From NCBI GenBank assembly GCA_964523405.1, contig CAZGAQ010000022.1:1-64000 (forward strand): a stretch of 64,000 bases of DNA. The letters run 5' to 3'. A model generated the notes under the pieces. That model ran no database searches. It was given only the letters and a program-made list of their open reading frames with translations, and was not told the origin of the DNA. The DNA is from CAZGAQ01 sp964523405 (GTDB lineage Bacteria; Planctomycetota; Phycisphaerae; UBA1845; Fen-1342). The position numbers and the translations under genes were made by a program. Numbering within the stretch: the first letter of the stretch is position 1; each line of letters opens with the position of its first letter. Positions 36,748 to 45,537 of the stretch are shown here, in pieces.

Positions 36748-37704
36748 CTAGGCGGCGTCGTCCAAGTGGCTGAAGAGTGCGGTCGACAAGTAGCGCTCGC
36801 CGAAGCTTGGGATGATCGTGACGATCGTCTTGCCCGCATTCTCGGGGCGCTCCGCGACGACGTGGGCGGCGCACAGGGCCGCACCCGCTGAAATCCCGAC
36901 GAACAGTCCCTCCTCCTTGGCCGAGCGACGGGCCCATTCGATGGCCGCATCCTGGTCGACCTGCACGACGTCGTCGATGAGGTCGACGCGCAGCACGCCG
37001 GGAATGAAGCCGGCGCCGATGCCCTGGATTTTGTGCGGACCGGGCTTGAGCTCTTCGCCGGCGCGCATCTGTGTGATCACCGGGCTCTGCGTGGGCTCGA
37101 CGGCGATCGTCTGGAAGCCGGGGCGGCGCTCCTTGAGCGCCTCGGTGACACCGGTGAGTGTGCCGCCCGTGCCGACTCCGGAGATCAGGATGTCTGCGTT
37201 CCCGCCGGTGTCACGCCAGATTTCCTCCGCCGTCGTTCGGCGGTGTACGGCCGGATTCGCCGGGTTGTTGAACTGCTGCGGCATGAACGCGTCGGGCAGC
37301 GCCTTCAGGATCTCCTCGGCCTTCTGGATGGCGCTGCGCATGCCGCCGGTCGCGGGTGTCAGGGCGAGCTCGGCGCCCAGCGCGCGGAGCACCTTGCGGC
37401 GTTCGACGCTCATCGATTCCGGCATGGTCAGAATGCAGTGGTAGCCGCGGGCGGCGCAGACCCATGCCAGGGCAATCCCGGTGTTGCCGCTGGTGGGCTC
37501 GACGACCGTCATCCCCGGCTTGAGTTTGCCTTCGCGCTCGGCCGCTTCGAGCATGGCCACGCCGATGCGGTCCTTGACTGAGGCCATCGGGTTGCAGCTT
37601 TCCAGCTTGGCCAGCACGTTCGCCTTCGCGCGGATCAACTTGCGGATGCGCACGAGCGGCGTGTTCCCGACCGTTTCGGCGATGTTGTCAAAGGTGTGTC
37701 CCAT
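36748..37704 (-). CDS. cysK: Cysteine synthase (O-acetylserine sulfhydrylase)
   Basis: 318 residues. PLP Lys44 in 'NPMASVKDRIG', 'EPTSGNTGIALAW', 'GTGGTLTGV' and C-terminal 'ISAGAALCAA' are diagnostic of CysK. It makes cysteine from O-acetylserine and sulfide. AAGGAAA lies before the ATG. It follows the Rrf2 regulator by 21 bases; in Firmicutes the Rrf2 protein CymR senses cysteine status through a complex with CysK. Confidence 0.94.
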   Translation of the reverse strand: MGHTFDNIAETVGNTPLVRIRKLIRAKANVLAKLESCNPMASVKDRIGVAMLEAAEREGKLKPGMTVVEPTSGNTGIALAWVCAARGYHCILTMPESMSVERRKVLRALGAELALTPATGGMRSAIQKAEEILKALPDAFMPQQFNNPANPAVHRRTTAEEIWRDTGGNADILISGVGTGGTLTGVTEALKERRPGFQTIAVEPTQSPVITQMRAGEELKPGPHKIQGIGAGFIPGVLRVDLIDDVVQVDQDAAIEWARRSAKEEGLFVGISAGAALCAAHVVAERPENAGKTIVTIIPSFGERYLSTALFSHLDDAA

Positions 37705-37725
37705 GTGCGTTTCCTTTCGCCCCGT

Positions 37726-38175
37726 CTAGATGCTATAGCTCGCCGCCAGTGCTGCGGAGTGCGCCTGCTGCCGCTCGATCAGGTCCTGAAACGTCGTCGC
37801 CCCGAAGACCCGCTGTACCGCGGCCGTCGCCACCTGCCACAACTCGAGCAGCGCACCGCCATCCGCCGAGGTCGTCGCCTGACCGCGGCGCGCGCCCGGC
37901 GCTGACTCCGGCGGGCCGTCGATCGCCGCAATGACCTGCAGCACGGTCAGCCGCTCCGGCGCTACGTCCAGGCGATAACCGCCCTGCATGCCGCGCACCG
38001 ACGCAACGAATCCCGCCTGCTTGAGCTGGGCCAGGATTACCGCCAGGAACTTCGGCGGAATGTCCTGCGCGCCGGCGATCTCCGCGATGGTCATCGTGCT
38101 GCGCTCCCCGCGTCGCTGCGCGAGCTCCAGTACCGCCCGCAGGGCGTAGTAGCATTTCTGTGACACGTGAAGCAT
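37726..38175 (-). CDS. Rrf2-family transcriptional regulator, CymR-like
   Basis: 149 residues with the Rrf2 winged helix ('YALRAVLELAQR', 'IPPKFLAVILAQLKQAGFVASVRGMQGGYRL'). The three clustered cysteines that bind an iron-sulfur cluster in IscR/NsrR are missing; the only Cys is near the N-terminus. This matches CymR rather than IscR. It is the first gene of the cysK-cbs-cgl operon, with a good promoter 36 bases upstream, so self-regulation and cysteine control are likely. Confidence 0.88.
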   Translation of the reverse strand: MLHVSQKCYYALRAVLELAQRRGERSTMTIAEIAGAQDIPPKFLAVILAQLKQAGFVASVRGMQGGYRLDVAPERLTVLQVIAAIDGPPESAPGARRGQATTSADGGALLELWQVATAAVQRVFGATTFQDLIERQQAHSAALAASYSI

Positions 38176-38210
38176 GCACGCACCTGAAAAGCATTATTAA
38201 CTCTATTCAG

Positions 38211-38239
38211 ATAGTAGACATTTTGTCCATGCAGATCAA
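38211..38239 (-). promoter_or_regulatory. Promoter of the rrf2-cysK-cbs-cgl operon
   Basis: On the minus strand TTGATC (38234-38239), 17-base spacer, TACTAT (38211-38216), inside an unusually AT-rich patch. Four of six matches in each hexamer. The AT-rich stretch from 38190 to 38225 probably also contains the Rrf2 operator. Confidence 0.6.
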
Positions 38240-38292
38240 GTAGAAAAGGAAGATGGCGGTTGCGATATTGGAAGTATCTGTGGTTGCGAGTG

Positions 38293-38901
38293 TTATGGGG
38301 CCACGCCGGCCTCGCCGGCTTGGGTGGTCGCTCTGTGTCCAGCGGCGATGGCCGCCTCACTCGCCAGTGCCTGCCGGAGGTTCTCGTGCTTGGGGAGGTT
38401 CTCGAAGTCGAACGCGCCCATCTCCGCCATGACCTGCTCCAGTGTCCAATGCTGCTGATGCAGGCGGTACAGGCCGACCGCCAACCCGGTGCGATTGGTG
38501 CCCGCCGCGCAGTGCACCAGCGTCGGCGGGGCGTTCGGGTCGGCCAGCAGGGCGAGCAAGCGCGTCCGGTCCGCGGGCAAGCTGGCGCCGTCACCCGTCA
38601 ACGACACGTTCTGCCATTCCAGGCCGAGCCGCGTCGCGGTCTCGCGCTCGGCGTGGGTCACCGGGGCATTCGCGTCGAGCAGGCACACCACACGCTGGAC
38701 GCCGAAGTCCCGCTGCACGTGCGCAAGCTGGCGCGCCGAAACCTCCCCCGAGCGATACAGCCGCCCCGGTTCCACCACGGCGAAGCGCTTCGGCAGGTAC
38801 GTCGCGCGCCAGTACGCGCCGCTGGCCACCACGGCTGCCACCGCGACTACCGCCGCGAGCACGACGACACGCCGGCGCTGGAGGGCTGTCATGGACATCA
38901 T
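38293..38901 (-). CDS. Membrane-anchored tyrosine-phosphatase-like protein
   Basis: 202 residues. An N-terminal membrane helix (~12-29) precedes a dual-specificity-type phosphatase domain. The CX5R signature is intact: Cys131 and Arg137 in 'VHCAAGTNRTG'. 'RLYRSGEVSARQL' is typical of the bacterial PTP/DSP subfamily. The orientation suggests a periplasmic domain. The general acid could be Asp in 'TGDGASLP'. It lies alone upstream of the rrf2 promoter region. Confidence 0.82.
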   Translation of the reverse strand: MMSMTALQRRRVVVLAAVVAVAAVVASGAYWRATYLPKRFAVVEPGRLYRSGEVSARQLAHVQRDFGVQRVVCLLDANAPVTHAERETATRLGLEWQNVSLTGDGASLPADRTRLLALLADPNAPPTLVHCAAGTNRTGLAVGLYRLHQQHWTLEQVMAEMGAFDFENLPKHENLRQALASEAAIAAGHRATTQAGEAGVAP

Positions 38902-39034
38902 GCGGAGTATAGGCTGCCCGGCCCGCGCCGCCCACCGGCCCTAGTGCAACCCCGGTCCGGGCGGTTAATGTCTGCGCGGCTGCGGCCGACCCCGCGCAGG
39001 CGCTGCGCCGGCGCGCGGCCGCACGTGGACCAGG

Positions 39035-40639
39035 ATGTCACTCAACCCGCCATTCCGCTCGCGCCGCGCGTCGCGAGTCGCCGTCGTGGCCGTGCTCGTA
39101 CTGGTGGCGGCGGCGGTGCTCGTGAATCAATCCTCCGTCCACTGGCGCGAGAACATCGTCGACGATCAACTCTTCGCCTATTACGGCTGGTGCGCATCCG
39201 TCGGTGCCCGGCCGTACGTGGATTTCTGGGACAACAAGCCGCCGGGGATCTGGTGGCTGAACGCGGCCGCCTTTCGGCTGTGCGGGGAAGGCGTCGCCGG
39301 CGAAGTGGTGCTCGGGACGCTGGCGGTCGGAGGCACGCTGCTGGCGTACATCGCGCTCGCACGGCGTGCCTTTCATCGTTCCCTGATGATTCCCGCGGCG
39401 CTCGTCGCAGTCTTGCTGTTGCCCGATCCGCGCCTCGAGTTTGGCGGCAATCGCACCGAGACCTACGTGGCGCTGTGCGAGGTGCTCGCGCTGCTCGGCT
39501 ATGTGCACTGGCTGCGACGGCGGCGGGGGGGCTGGCTGGTGCTCGCGGGGCTGGCGGCCGGCGCAGCACCGCTCTTCAAGCAATCCGGACTGGCCGTGAC
39601 GGTCGCCTGCGGATTGCACCTCGCGTGGGTGCAATGGCGCACGGCGCGCTATCGCGGCATGCGGCCATGGCTGCTGGCCAGCGTGCCGTTCCTGGTCGCG
39701 CCCGTGGTCAGCGCCGGCGTGCTGGCGTCGCAGGGGGCGCTGGGCGAAGCTGCGTTCGCGGTGGGGCGTTTTAACCGGGCCTATTTCGCCGTCGACGACG
39801 CATCCTGGACACGTGTGGACCGGGCGATCGGCATCTACTGGCCGGTCTTCACGGCGCTCGCGCCGGCGTTTCTGCTGGCGGCGCTGGGGCTCGCCTGGGG
39901 CCTGGGGCACGCCCTGCGCCCGGCGTGGGGTCGTGGTGCCACGACCGCGCCGCGTCATCGCGTGCTGGGTGTGATCCTCCTGTGGTTTGTGCTGGCAGCG
40001 TACCTCGCCTGCGTGGGGCCGGGGCGCCGCGGGCACCATTTCATGCCGGCGCTGCCCGCGCTCGGACTGCTGGCGCTCTACCCGCTGCACCTGCTGGGGG
40101 CGCGACGCGGCCTGTGTGTTCGGCTGACCGCTGCGCCCACCAGTGTTGCGCTCGTGGTCGTGTGGCTTTTTGCCCTCGTCTCGCTCGCGAGCGGCGGCTG
40201 GGACGAGACGGCGCGCGGCTGGCGCGCCAAAGCACACTGGTATGCCGCAGACTACCGCACGCCGCAGCCTTACCAGCTTAACGCGCGGGAGGTACGGCAA
40301 CGGACGAGTCCGCAGGATCGCGTCTACGTATGGGGCTGGAGTCCCGGGACGTACCGCTGGGCGTACCGCCTGCCCGCCACGCGCTTCGCCACGTTCGAGA
40401 AGCTCGGCCAGGTCCCCGGCCAGGCGCAGTTCATCTTCGATGAGGCCGTGGCGGAACTGCAGCAGCGTCCGCCCGCCGCCTTCGTGATCTCCGTCGGTGA
40501 CTACGCGGGCCTGACGGCGCCGCCGCGGAGCGCGTTTGCCACGTGGCTCGTGGCGCAGTACCGCCTCGCCGCGACCGCCGGCGGCATGCACGTACTGCAG
40601 CCCGTCGATGCCACCGCGCCCGCGCCGGCAGGGCCGTAA
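39035..40639 (+). CDS. GT39/PMT-like membrane glycosyltransferase
   Basis: 534 residues with about ten hydrophobic segments. After the first helix come the acidic 'IVDDQLFAYYGW' loop and 'DFWDNKPPGIWW', the pattern of dolichyl-phosphate-mannose/ArnT-type transferases that use polyprenyl-linked sugars. A soluble C-terminal region (~405-525) follows. The acceptor is unknown. Confidence 0.8.
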   Translation: MSLNPPFRSRRASRVAVVAVLVLVAAAVLVNQSSVHWRENIVDDQLFAYYGWCASVGARPYVDFWDNKPPGIWWLNAAAFRLCGEGVAGEVVLGTLAVGGTLLAYIALARRAFHRSLMIPAALVAVLLLPDPRLEFGGNRTETYVALCEVLALLGYVHWLRRRRGGWLVLAGLAAGAAPLFKQSGLAVTVACGLHLAWVQWRTARYRGMRPWLLASVPFLVAPVVSAGVLASQGALGEAAFAVGRFNRAYFAVDDASWTRVDRAIGIYWPVFTALAPAFLLAALGLAWGLGHALRPAWGRGATTAPRHRVLGVILLWFVLAAYLACVGPGRRGHHFMPALPALGLLALYPLHLLGARRGLCVRLTAAPTSVALVVVWLFALVSLASGGWDETARGWRAKAHWYAADYRTPQPYQLNAREVRQRTSPQDRVYVWGWSPGTYRWAYRLPATRFATFEKLGQVPGQAQFIFDEAVAELQQRPPAAFVISVGDYAGLTAPPRSAFATWLVAQYRLAATAGGMHVLQPVDATAPAPAGP

Positions 40640-40775
40640 GGCGGCCGGGCCCCGCCGCTGGGGACCCGGTGGTCATTTGCGGTTTGACGCCCGCGCGCCG
40701 CCCGCGTTAGCATTCCAGCCGGTACGAGCCGGCCTTCATGTGGAGGACCGTCGTCCCGGCACACGGCAGGATTCG

Positions 40776-41321
40776 ATGACCGCCTCAGCCCGCAACATCA
40801 TCGCCGTCTACCAGGGCTCGTTTGACCCCGTCACGTTTGGGCACCTCGACATCGTTCGCCGTGGCGCGCAGATTTTCAACGAGCTCATCGTCGGCATCGG
40901 CGTGAACCCCGAAAAGGATGAGCTCTTCACGCCCCAGGAACGCCTCGCGCTCCTGCGCCCCAACATCGCCGACCTGCCGAACGTGCGGGCCGCCACCTAT
41001 GACGGTCTGACGATCGACTTCGTCCGCCAAAACGGCGCCCACGTGCTCCTGCGCGGTATCCGGGACATGGCCGACCTGAGCAAGGAAGTGCAGCTGGCCA
41101 ACCTGAACCGCATGATCGGGGGCGTCGAGACCGTCTTCATGCTGGCCAGCGACCAGCACGTGCTCACCTCCAGCACGTACATCAAGCAGATCTACGAGAT
41201 GGGCGGCGGCGATCGCGCCCGCATTGTGCAACTCGTGCCCCCCAACGTCGCCGAAAAACTCGCCGAACGCCTCCGCGGCCCGTCGCAAACGGCCGCCGGC
41301 CGCGCCCGCGAGGGCCGCTGA
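40776..41321 (+). CDS. coaD: Phosphopantetheine adenylyltransferase
   Basis: 181 residues. CoaD transfers AMP to 4'-phosphopantetheine, the penultimate step of coenzyme A synthesis. Nucleotidyltransferase motifs: 'GSFDPVTFGHLDIV' (T/HxGH), 'LLRGIRDMADLSKEVQLANLN' and 'TSSTYIKQIYEMGG'. The ATG at 40776 gives the normal N-terminus; the frame extends further upstream without support. Confidence 0.94.
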   Translation: MTASARNIIAVYQGSFDPVTFGHLDIVRRGAQIFNELIVGIGVNPEKDELFTPQERLALLRPNIADLPNVRAATYDGLTIDFVRQNGAHVLLRGIRDMADLSKEVQLANLNRMIGGVETVFMLASDQHVLTSSTYIKQIYEMGGGDRARIVQLVPPNVAEKLAERLRGPSQTAAGRAREGR

Positions 41322-41323
41322 CC

Positions 41324-42703
41324 ATGCGCCGCGTGTCTGACTGCTGGCGGCCGGCCGCGCTCGCGGGGGCAGGCGGCGAGCGGCCGGTTGTCCGGTGGCG
41401 CCGCCGCGCTGCCGCGCGGCCGCGGACCATCCTGCTGGGGGTCGTCGTCGCAAGCGGTGTCGCCCTCGGCCTCTATGCCGCGGCGCCGTGGCTACTGCCC
41501 GTGCGCATCTACGAGGGGCCGATGGTCCAGATGGCGACGGCGAACGCCGTGTCGCTGGTCTGGTACACGACTCGTCCGGCTGACTGCGCGGTCGTCGTGC
41601 TCACGGCCGGCGCGGAGCGCGTCATCCCCGCCACGGCGACCGGCACGCGCCACCTGGCGCGCGTGGATGGCCTCGAACCCGGTACCACGTACACCTACCA
41701 GATCCGCGTCGTCCACCGCCCGTTGACCGATAAACTCGCTTTTCACACCAATCGCGCGGCGGGGCAGCGCTTCAGCTTCCTCGTCTTCGGCGACAGCGGC
41801 CGGGCGACGCGCGCGCAGTACGGACTGGTCGCCGACATGCTGACGGTGGAGCCGCAGCCGGACTTCATCCTCCACACCGGCGACGTGGTCTACAGCGACG
41901 GGGCCCGGAAGCGCTATCACGACCGCTTCTTCGCGCCGTATCGCAGCTTGTTGACCCGCGTGAATTTCTGGCCCAGTGTCGGCAATCATGACGTGGCCAG
42001 ACAGGATTCGGGTGAGCCGGTCGGGGGAACCCGCGACTCCGCGCTGGCGTACCAGGAGGTGTTCGAGCTGCCGCAGAACGGTCCGGCCGGGCTGCCGCCC
42101 GACTTCAACTACACGTTCGATTACGCGTCGTGCCGTGTGGCGGTCGTCGACACGAATGCCGACAACGACACGCTCCGCGACCGCATCGCCCCGTGGCTGC
42201 GGGAGGTGCTGTCCGCCCCCGGGCCACGCTGGAAGTTCGTCGTCTATCACCACGCCACGTACACCGCCGGCAAGTACAAGCATGACCTGCGGCCGCGGCA
42301 ATTCCTGGTCCCCGTCCTCGACGCGACCGGCGTGGACGTCGTCTTCAACGGACACGACCACAACTATCAGCGCACCCTGCCGCTGCGCGGTGACCAGGTG
42401 GTCCCGCCCGGGCAGGGCACGGTGTACATCATTACCGGGGCCGGCGGCGCGCAGCTCTACGACGTGCCCGCCGAAGGCCGCCCGCCGTACGTGGCCTTCG
42501 TCGACGATCGCGAGCACTCGTTCACGCACGTCAACGTCGATGGAGATACGCTGACTCTCCGGCAAGTCGCCCTCGGCGGCAAGACCGTCGATACGTTCAC
42601 ATGGCGCAAGCCCCCAACCTCGCAGCCTGCAGCCGTGACGAGCGCGCCCGCCGATTCCCCGGCAGCGGTCACCTCCCCGGACTCTGCGCCAGCTGCACCC
42701 TGA
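41324..42703 (+). CDS. Membrane-anchored metallophosphoesterase, purple-acid-phosphatase-like
   Basis: 459 residues. A membrane helix (~40-58) is followed by a fibronectin-like domain (~65-135) and a calcineurin-fold phosphoesterase. All metal motifs are present: 'FLVFGDSG', 'HTGDVVYSD', 'VGNHDV', 'VVYHH' and 'NGHDHNYQR'. This order is typical of purple acid phosphatases. An Ala/Pro tail ends the protein. It starts two bases after coaD and its stop abuts the stop of the convergent gene. Confidence 0.88.
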   Translation: MRRVSDCWRPAALAGAGGERPVVRWRRRAAARPRTILLGVVVASGVALGLYAAAPWLLPVRIYEGPMVQMATANAVSLVWYTTRPADCAVVVLTAGAERVIPATATGTRHLARVDGLEPGTTYTYQIRVVHRPLTDKLAFHTNRAAGQRFSFLVFGDSGRATRAQYGLVADMLTVEPQPDFILHTGDVVYSDGARKRYHDRFFAPYRSLLTRVNFWPSVGNHDVARQDSGEPVGGTRDSALAYQEVFELPQNGPAGLPPDFNYTFDYASCRVAVVDTNADNDTLRDRIAPWLREVLSAPGPRWKFVVYHHATYTAGKYKHDLRPRQFLVPVLDATGVDVVFNGHDHNYQRTLPLRGDQVVPPGQGTVYIITGAGGAQLYDVPAEGRPPYVAFVDDREHSFTHVNVDGDTLTLRQVALGGKTVDTFTWRKPPTSQPAAVTSAPADSPAAVTSPDSAPAAP

Positions 42704-43681
42704 CTACGGACGCGACGTCGGCTGGCTGTCCAGCACGCGGGGCAACTCGTCCAGAATCACCAGCGCGCGACACGCGTCCAGGGCTGCCGCGTCCGGCGCC
42801 ACCAGGCCCGTGCTGGCCAGCGGTAGCAGCGCCTCGGGATGCCGCTGACCAGTCGCCAGCAGCGCTTGTTCGATGTCACTGCTGAGCGGCGCACCCACCT
42901 TTGGCGATAGGACCATGACCCAGTCGGGCAGGGCCAGCGTCCGCCCGATGACGCGCAACTGGTCGCGTGCCGGGTCGCCCGGCTGCGTGGCGTGCTCCGC
43001 TAGCTCGTCCCAGGCCGCGGCGTCGACGAAGCCGGCCTCCGAGCTGCCGTTGATGACGCTCTGGGCGATGCCGCGCCCGTCCGGCAGGTGCTTGACGGCA
43101 CCGGGCACCGGCAGGGCCTCCAGCGCCAGGTCGCGCTTCTCCAGCCCCGCCTCCCGCAAGAGCTGCAGCGCCGCATGATATGCGCGCGAATCCTCGGCGG
43201 GCCCAAAGGCGACGATCTTGCCGCGCAACTCGCCGATGCTCCGGATCGCGGAGTTCGCCGGTACCACCAGCAGGGCGGGTCGCACCGCGCGCTCCTGTCG
43301 GTCCACCGGCACGGCCAGCACGCGGCAGCCTGTCGCCAGGGGCGCGATCCGGGCTAACTGCGCCGGGGTGAGCACCGCCAGGTGATACCAGCCACTCGCC
43401 AGGCCGGATTGCACCTGGAATGGAAAGCACGCATCCAGCGAGACCGGACGCCCCAAGTCCTTGGCTAGCGCCTGCTGCAGCCCGAAGTACTTCGGAAAGG
43501 GGTTGAACACCTCGGCGGCCGCGGCCACCGGCCGGTTGTCGAGCACCAGGGCGAGCACCACCGGCTGCTTCTGCAGTCCGACGAAGCTCAGCAGGCGCAG
43601 GCCGGCCGTCTGGCAGCCGGTCACGCCGCACAACACCGTTCCGCACAGAGCCAGCACTACCGCACGTGCATCCCGTCCCAT
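42704..43681 (-). CDS. PhnD-like periplasmic binding lipoprotein
   Basis: 325 residues. A signal peptide ends in a lipobox-like 'CGVTGCQ', so Cys23 is probably lipidated. The rest resembles phosphate/phosphonate-binding proteins of the PhnD/TauA class ('SIGELRGKIVAFGPAEDSRAYHAAL', 'EAGFVDAAAWDELA'). No ABC ATPase or permease partner is adjacent. AAGGAA precedes the ATG. It follows the PyrK-like gene by 22 bases. Confidence 0.8.
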   Translation of the reverse strand: MGRDARAVVLALCGTVLCGVTGCQTAGLRLLSFVGLQKQPVVLALVLDNRPVAAAAEVFNPFPKYFGLQQALAKDLGRPVSLDACFPFQVQSGLASGWYHLAVLTPAQLARIAPLATGCRVLAVPVDRQERAVRPALLVVPANSAIRSIGELRGKIVAFGPAEDSRAYHAALQLLREAGLEKRDLALEALPVPGAVKHLPDGRGIAQSVINGSSEAGFVDAAAWDELAEHATQPGDPARDQLRVIGRTLALPDWVMVLSPKVGAPLSSDIEQALLATGQRHPEALLPLASTGLVAPDAAALDACRALVILDELPRVLDSQPTSRP

Positions 43682-43703
43682 GGCGTCTTCCTTTCAGCGG
43701 ACA

Positions 43704-44681
43704 TTATGCCGCCGAAGTGGGGGCGTAGTCGAGGAGCAGATCGCGCTCGAAGACCGGACCCTCCTGGCACGTGAGGGCCCAGCGCCAACCGGCCGGCTGA
43801 GTCGCATCCCGCGCCCGTACAACACACGACAGGCAGGTCCCGAGTCCGCAGCCCATGTTGCGCTCGATGCATAGCTGGCAGCCCAGACCCAGCTCGCGCG
43901 TCTGGGCGGCGAGCGCCCGCAGCATTCCCGCGGGTCCGCAGGCATAGACCATGGCCGGGCCGGTGAGGCGTCGCCGCGCATGCCATTGCCCCAGCGCGTC
44001 GGTGACCAGCCCGCGCAGGCCGATCGAGCCGTCGTCGCTCGTTACGGTTGCTGCGCAGTGCGCCGCGCCGGGAAGGGCGACACAGTCGGTCGGTGTTCCG
44101 TCGCGCGCCGGCTCCTGCCGCAGACCGACCGGCAGCAGATTGCGCTCCCGCGCGCCGAGGATCACGGTGACGTCTGTGCGGCCCAACTCGTGCAGACGCC
44201 GCGCAAGATAGAGCAATGGCGGGATGCCGACACCCCCTCCCACCAGCACCAGCGGACGCGCATCGCCCGGAATCTCGAATCCGCGCCCGAGCGGACCGGT
44301 GAGGTTCAGCGTGTCGCCTGGCCGCAATCGCGCCAGCCAGCGTGTGCCGCTGCCGACGCTGTGGGAAATCACACCCAGATGGGTGGCGCCGTCCGTGTCG
44401 CGCCAGTGGTCGGCCAGACTAAAGGGCCGGCGCAGGTATGCTGAGCGCTCCGTCACATCCGGACTGGACCAGGTCGGCAGATGGTCCTCATGCCATTCCA
44501 GTACACCGGGAGCGACCTCATCGTCCGCTCGACACAGCAGTTGCACGAACTGCCCCGGTACGGACGCCGGAAACACGGGCAGCACGACGTCAAGCTGCAC
44601 ATGCTCGTGGCAAATGGGCACACACCCCGCGACGCGGGCACGCACGGCACTCATCGGATGGTGGGGAACAGCGCTACTCAT
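43704..44681 (-). CDS. PyrK-like FAD/2Fe-2S electron-transfer subunit
   Basis: About 325 residues. A ferredoxin-reductase-type FAD and NAD domain ('VLVGGGVGIPPLLYLARRL', 'YACGPAGMLRALA') is followed by a PyrK-type 2Fe-2S site, 'ERNMGCGLGTCLSCVV' plus a final 'TCQEGPVF'. This matches the electron-transfer subunit of dihydroorotate dehydrogenase B. PyrD, the usual partner, is not adjacent. The start is uncertain: ATG at 44681 was chosen over 44654, and neither has a strong ribosome site. A structured RNA with a terminator lies upstream. Confidence 0.86.
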   Translation of the reverse strand: MSSAVPHHPMSAVRARVAGCVPICHEHVQLDVVLPVFPASVPGQFVQLLCRADDEVAPGVLEWHEDHLPTWSSPDVTERSAYLRRPFSLADHWRDTDGATHLGVISHSVGSGTRWLARLRPGDTLNLTGPLGRGFEIPGDARPLVLVGGGVGIPPLLYLARRLHELGRTDVTVILGARERNLLPVGLRQEPARDGTPTDCVALPGAAHCAATVTSDDGSIGLRGLVTDALGQWHARRRLTGPAMVYACGPAGMLRALAAQTRELGLGCQLCIERNMGCGLGTCLSCVVRARDATQPAGWRWALTCQEGPVFERDLLLDYAPTSAA

Positions 44682-44769
44682 GTCTGCATGGTAATCGCGG
44701 GCCGCGTACACGGTCAGCAGCGCGGCGCAGCGCGTGCCGCCCAGGTCCGTGGTCGGCCCCGCGCGCCAC

Positions 44770-44811
44770 AAAAAAACTTCCGGGACCGAACCAGATGGTC
44801 GATCCCGGAAG
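44770..44811 (-). terminator. Intrinsic terminator
   Basis: On the minus strand a perfect 9-bp stem (arms 44803-44811 and 44777-44785, core CTTCCGGGA) is followed at once by seven U (44770-44776). The direct repeat GCGCGCCAC flanks it on both sides (44761-44769, 44811-44819). No minus gene lies upstream, so it ends the leader/sRNA. Confidence 0.88.
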
Positions 44812-44880
44812 CGCGCCACGGCTAGAACAGCCGCAAGTTCGTGTCGTTCCTCGCACCCCGGCGAGGTCTTTTCGACCCCC
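44770..44880 (-). ncRNA. Structured leader or small RNA upstream of the PyrK-like gene
   Basis: The ~110-nt minus-strand transcript begins with GGGGG at 44880-44876 and folds into consecutive hairpins: GGTC/GACC (GAAAA loop, 44865-44877), CCTCGC/GCGAGG (44849-44866, sharing two bases with the first), CGGCT/AGCCG (44819-44833), then a strong terminator stem. The first two stems compete, as in switching leaders. It could attenuate the PyrK-like gene or be a free sRNA. It does not match the PyrR-binding loop, SRP RNA or 6S RNA as I know them. Confidence 0.6.
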
Positions 44881-44882
44881 GA

Positions 44883-44911
44883 ACTATATCAGATCGCAAG
44901 TCCCCTGTCCA
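44883..44911 (-). promoter_or_regulatory. Strong sigma70-type promoter of the leader RNA
   Basis: Minus strand: TGGACA (44906-44911), exactly 17 bases, TATAGT (44883-44888). Five of six matches in each hexamer, the best promoter in the window. Confidence 0.75.
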
Positions 44912-45107
44912 TCAAATGCCGGGGAAATGGGCTGTGCCACCCATTATCCGTAATATCATTATTTACAAAGACTTGTGATCCGTGTTTGGTCAGTGAAACG
45001 CACGCCGGCAGGCGCCCGGGACCGGTTCCGGACAGGGTCGGTATTCGGCCTGCGCCACCGAAAATGTCTTGCCGCGCTGACCCCTGGAAAGCACACTCCA
45101 CGACCCC

Positions 45108-45116
45108 TAAGGAGGT
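45108..45116 (+). promoter_or_regulatory. Full-length Shine-Dalgarno of the Nudix gene
   Basis: TAAGGAGGT complements the whole anti-SD and ends four bases before the TTG at 45121, which fixes that start. Confidence 0.85.
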
Positions 45117-45120
45117 CCGT

Positions 45121-45513
45121 TTGAGCAAGCCCACGCTGGATGTCGCCCTCGCACTCGTTCGACGGAACGGACACTGGCTCGTTGCGCAACGCCACCCCGA
45201 TGCCCATCTGGGGGGCCTGTGGGAGTTTCCCGGCGGCAAGCTATTGCCCGGGGAGACGCCGACGCAAGGGGCACTCCGTGAACTGCAGGAGGAGTGCGGC
45301 GTCGCGGCGCGACCGCTGCGCGTGCTCGCCGCGGTGTGCTGCGAGTACCCCGACCGCGTCGTGCACCTGACGCCCGTCGTCTGTGAATGGTTGGCCGGTG
45401 AACCCCGCCCGCTCGCCAGCCGTGCCTGCCAATGGGTCACTCCCGCGCAGCTCAGCGCCCTCGACATGCCCGCCATCAACGCCCGCATCATCGCGGCCGC
45501 CCAGTCCACCTAG
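45121..45513 (+). CDS. mutT: MutT-like Nudix hydrolase
   Basis: 130 residues. The Nudix box is complete (GKLLPGETPTQGALRELQEE, then CGV). The 'GGLWEFPGGK' lead-in and length are those of MutT/8-oxo-dGTP diphosphatases, which clean the nucleotide pool. The C-terminal 'CQWVTPAQLSALDMPAIN' is also MutT-like. The TTG start is set by a perfect SD. Monocistronic and divergent from the leader RNA. Confidence 0.9.
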   Translation: MSKPTLDVALALVRRNGHWLVAQRHPDAHLGGLWEFPGGKLLPGETPTQGALRELQEECGVAARPLRVLAAVCCEYPDRVVHLTPVVCEWLAGEPRPLASRACQWVTPAQLSALDMPAINARIIAAAQST

Positions 45514-45537
45514 GCCGGTTGGCGGACGGTGGCCGGT

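Noticed and set aside
44819..44880. PyrR-binding leader upstream of the PyrK-like gene
   Set aside because: The hairpins do not contain the PyrR anti-antiterminator loop consensus as I know it, so only a generic leader is claimed.
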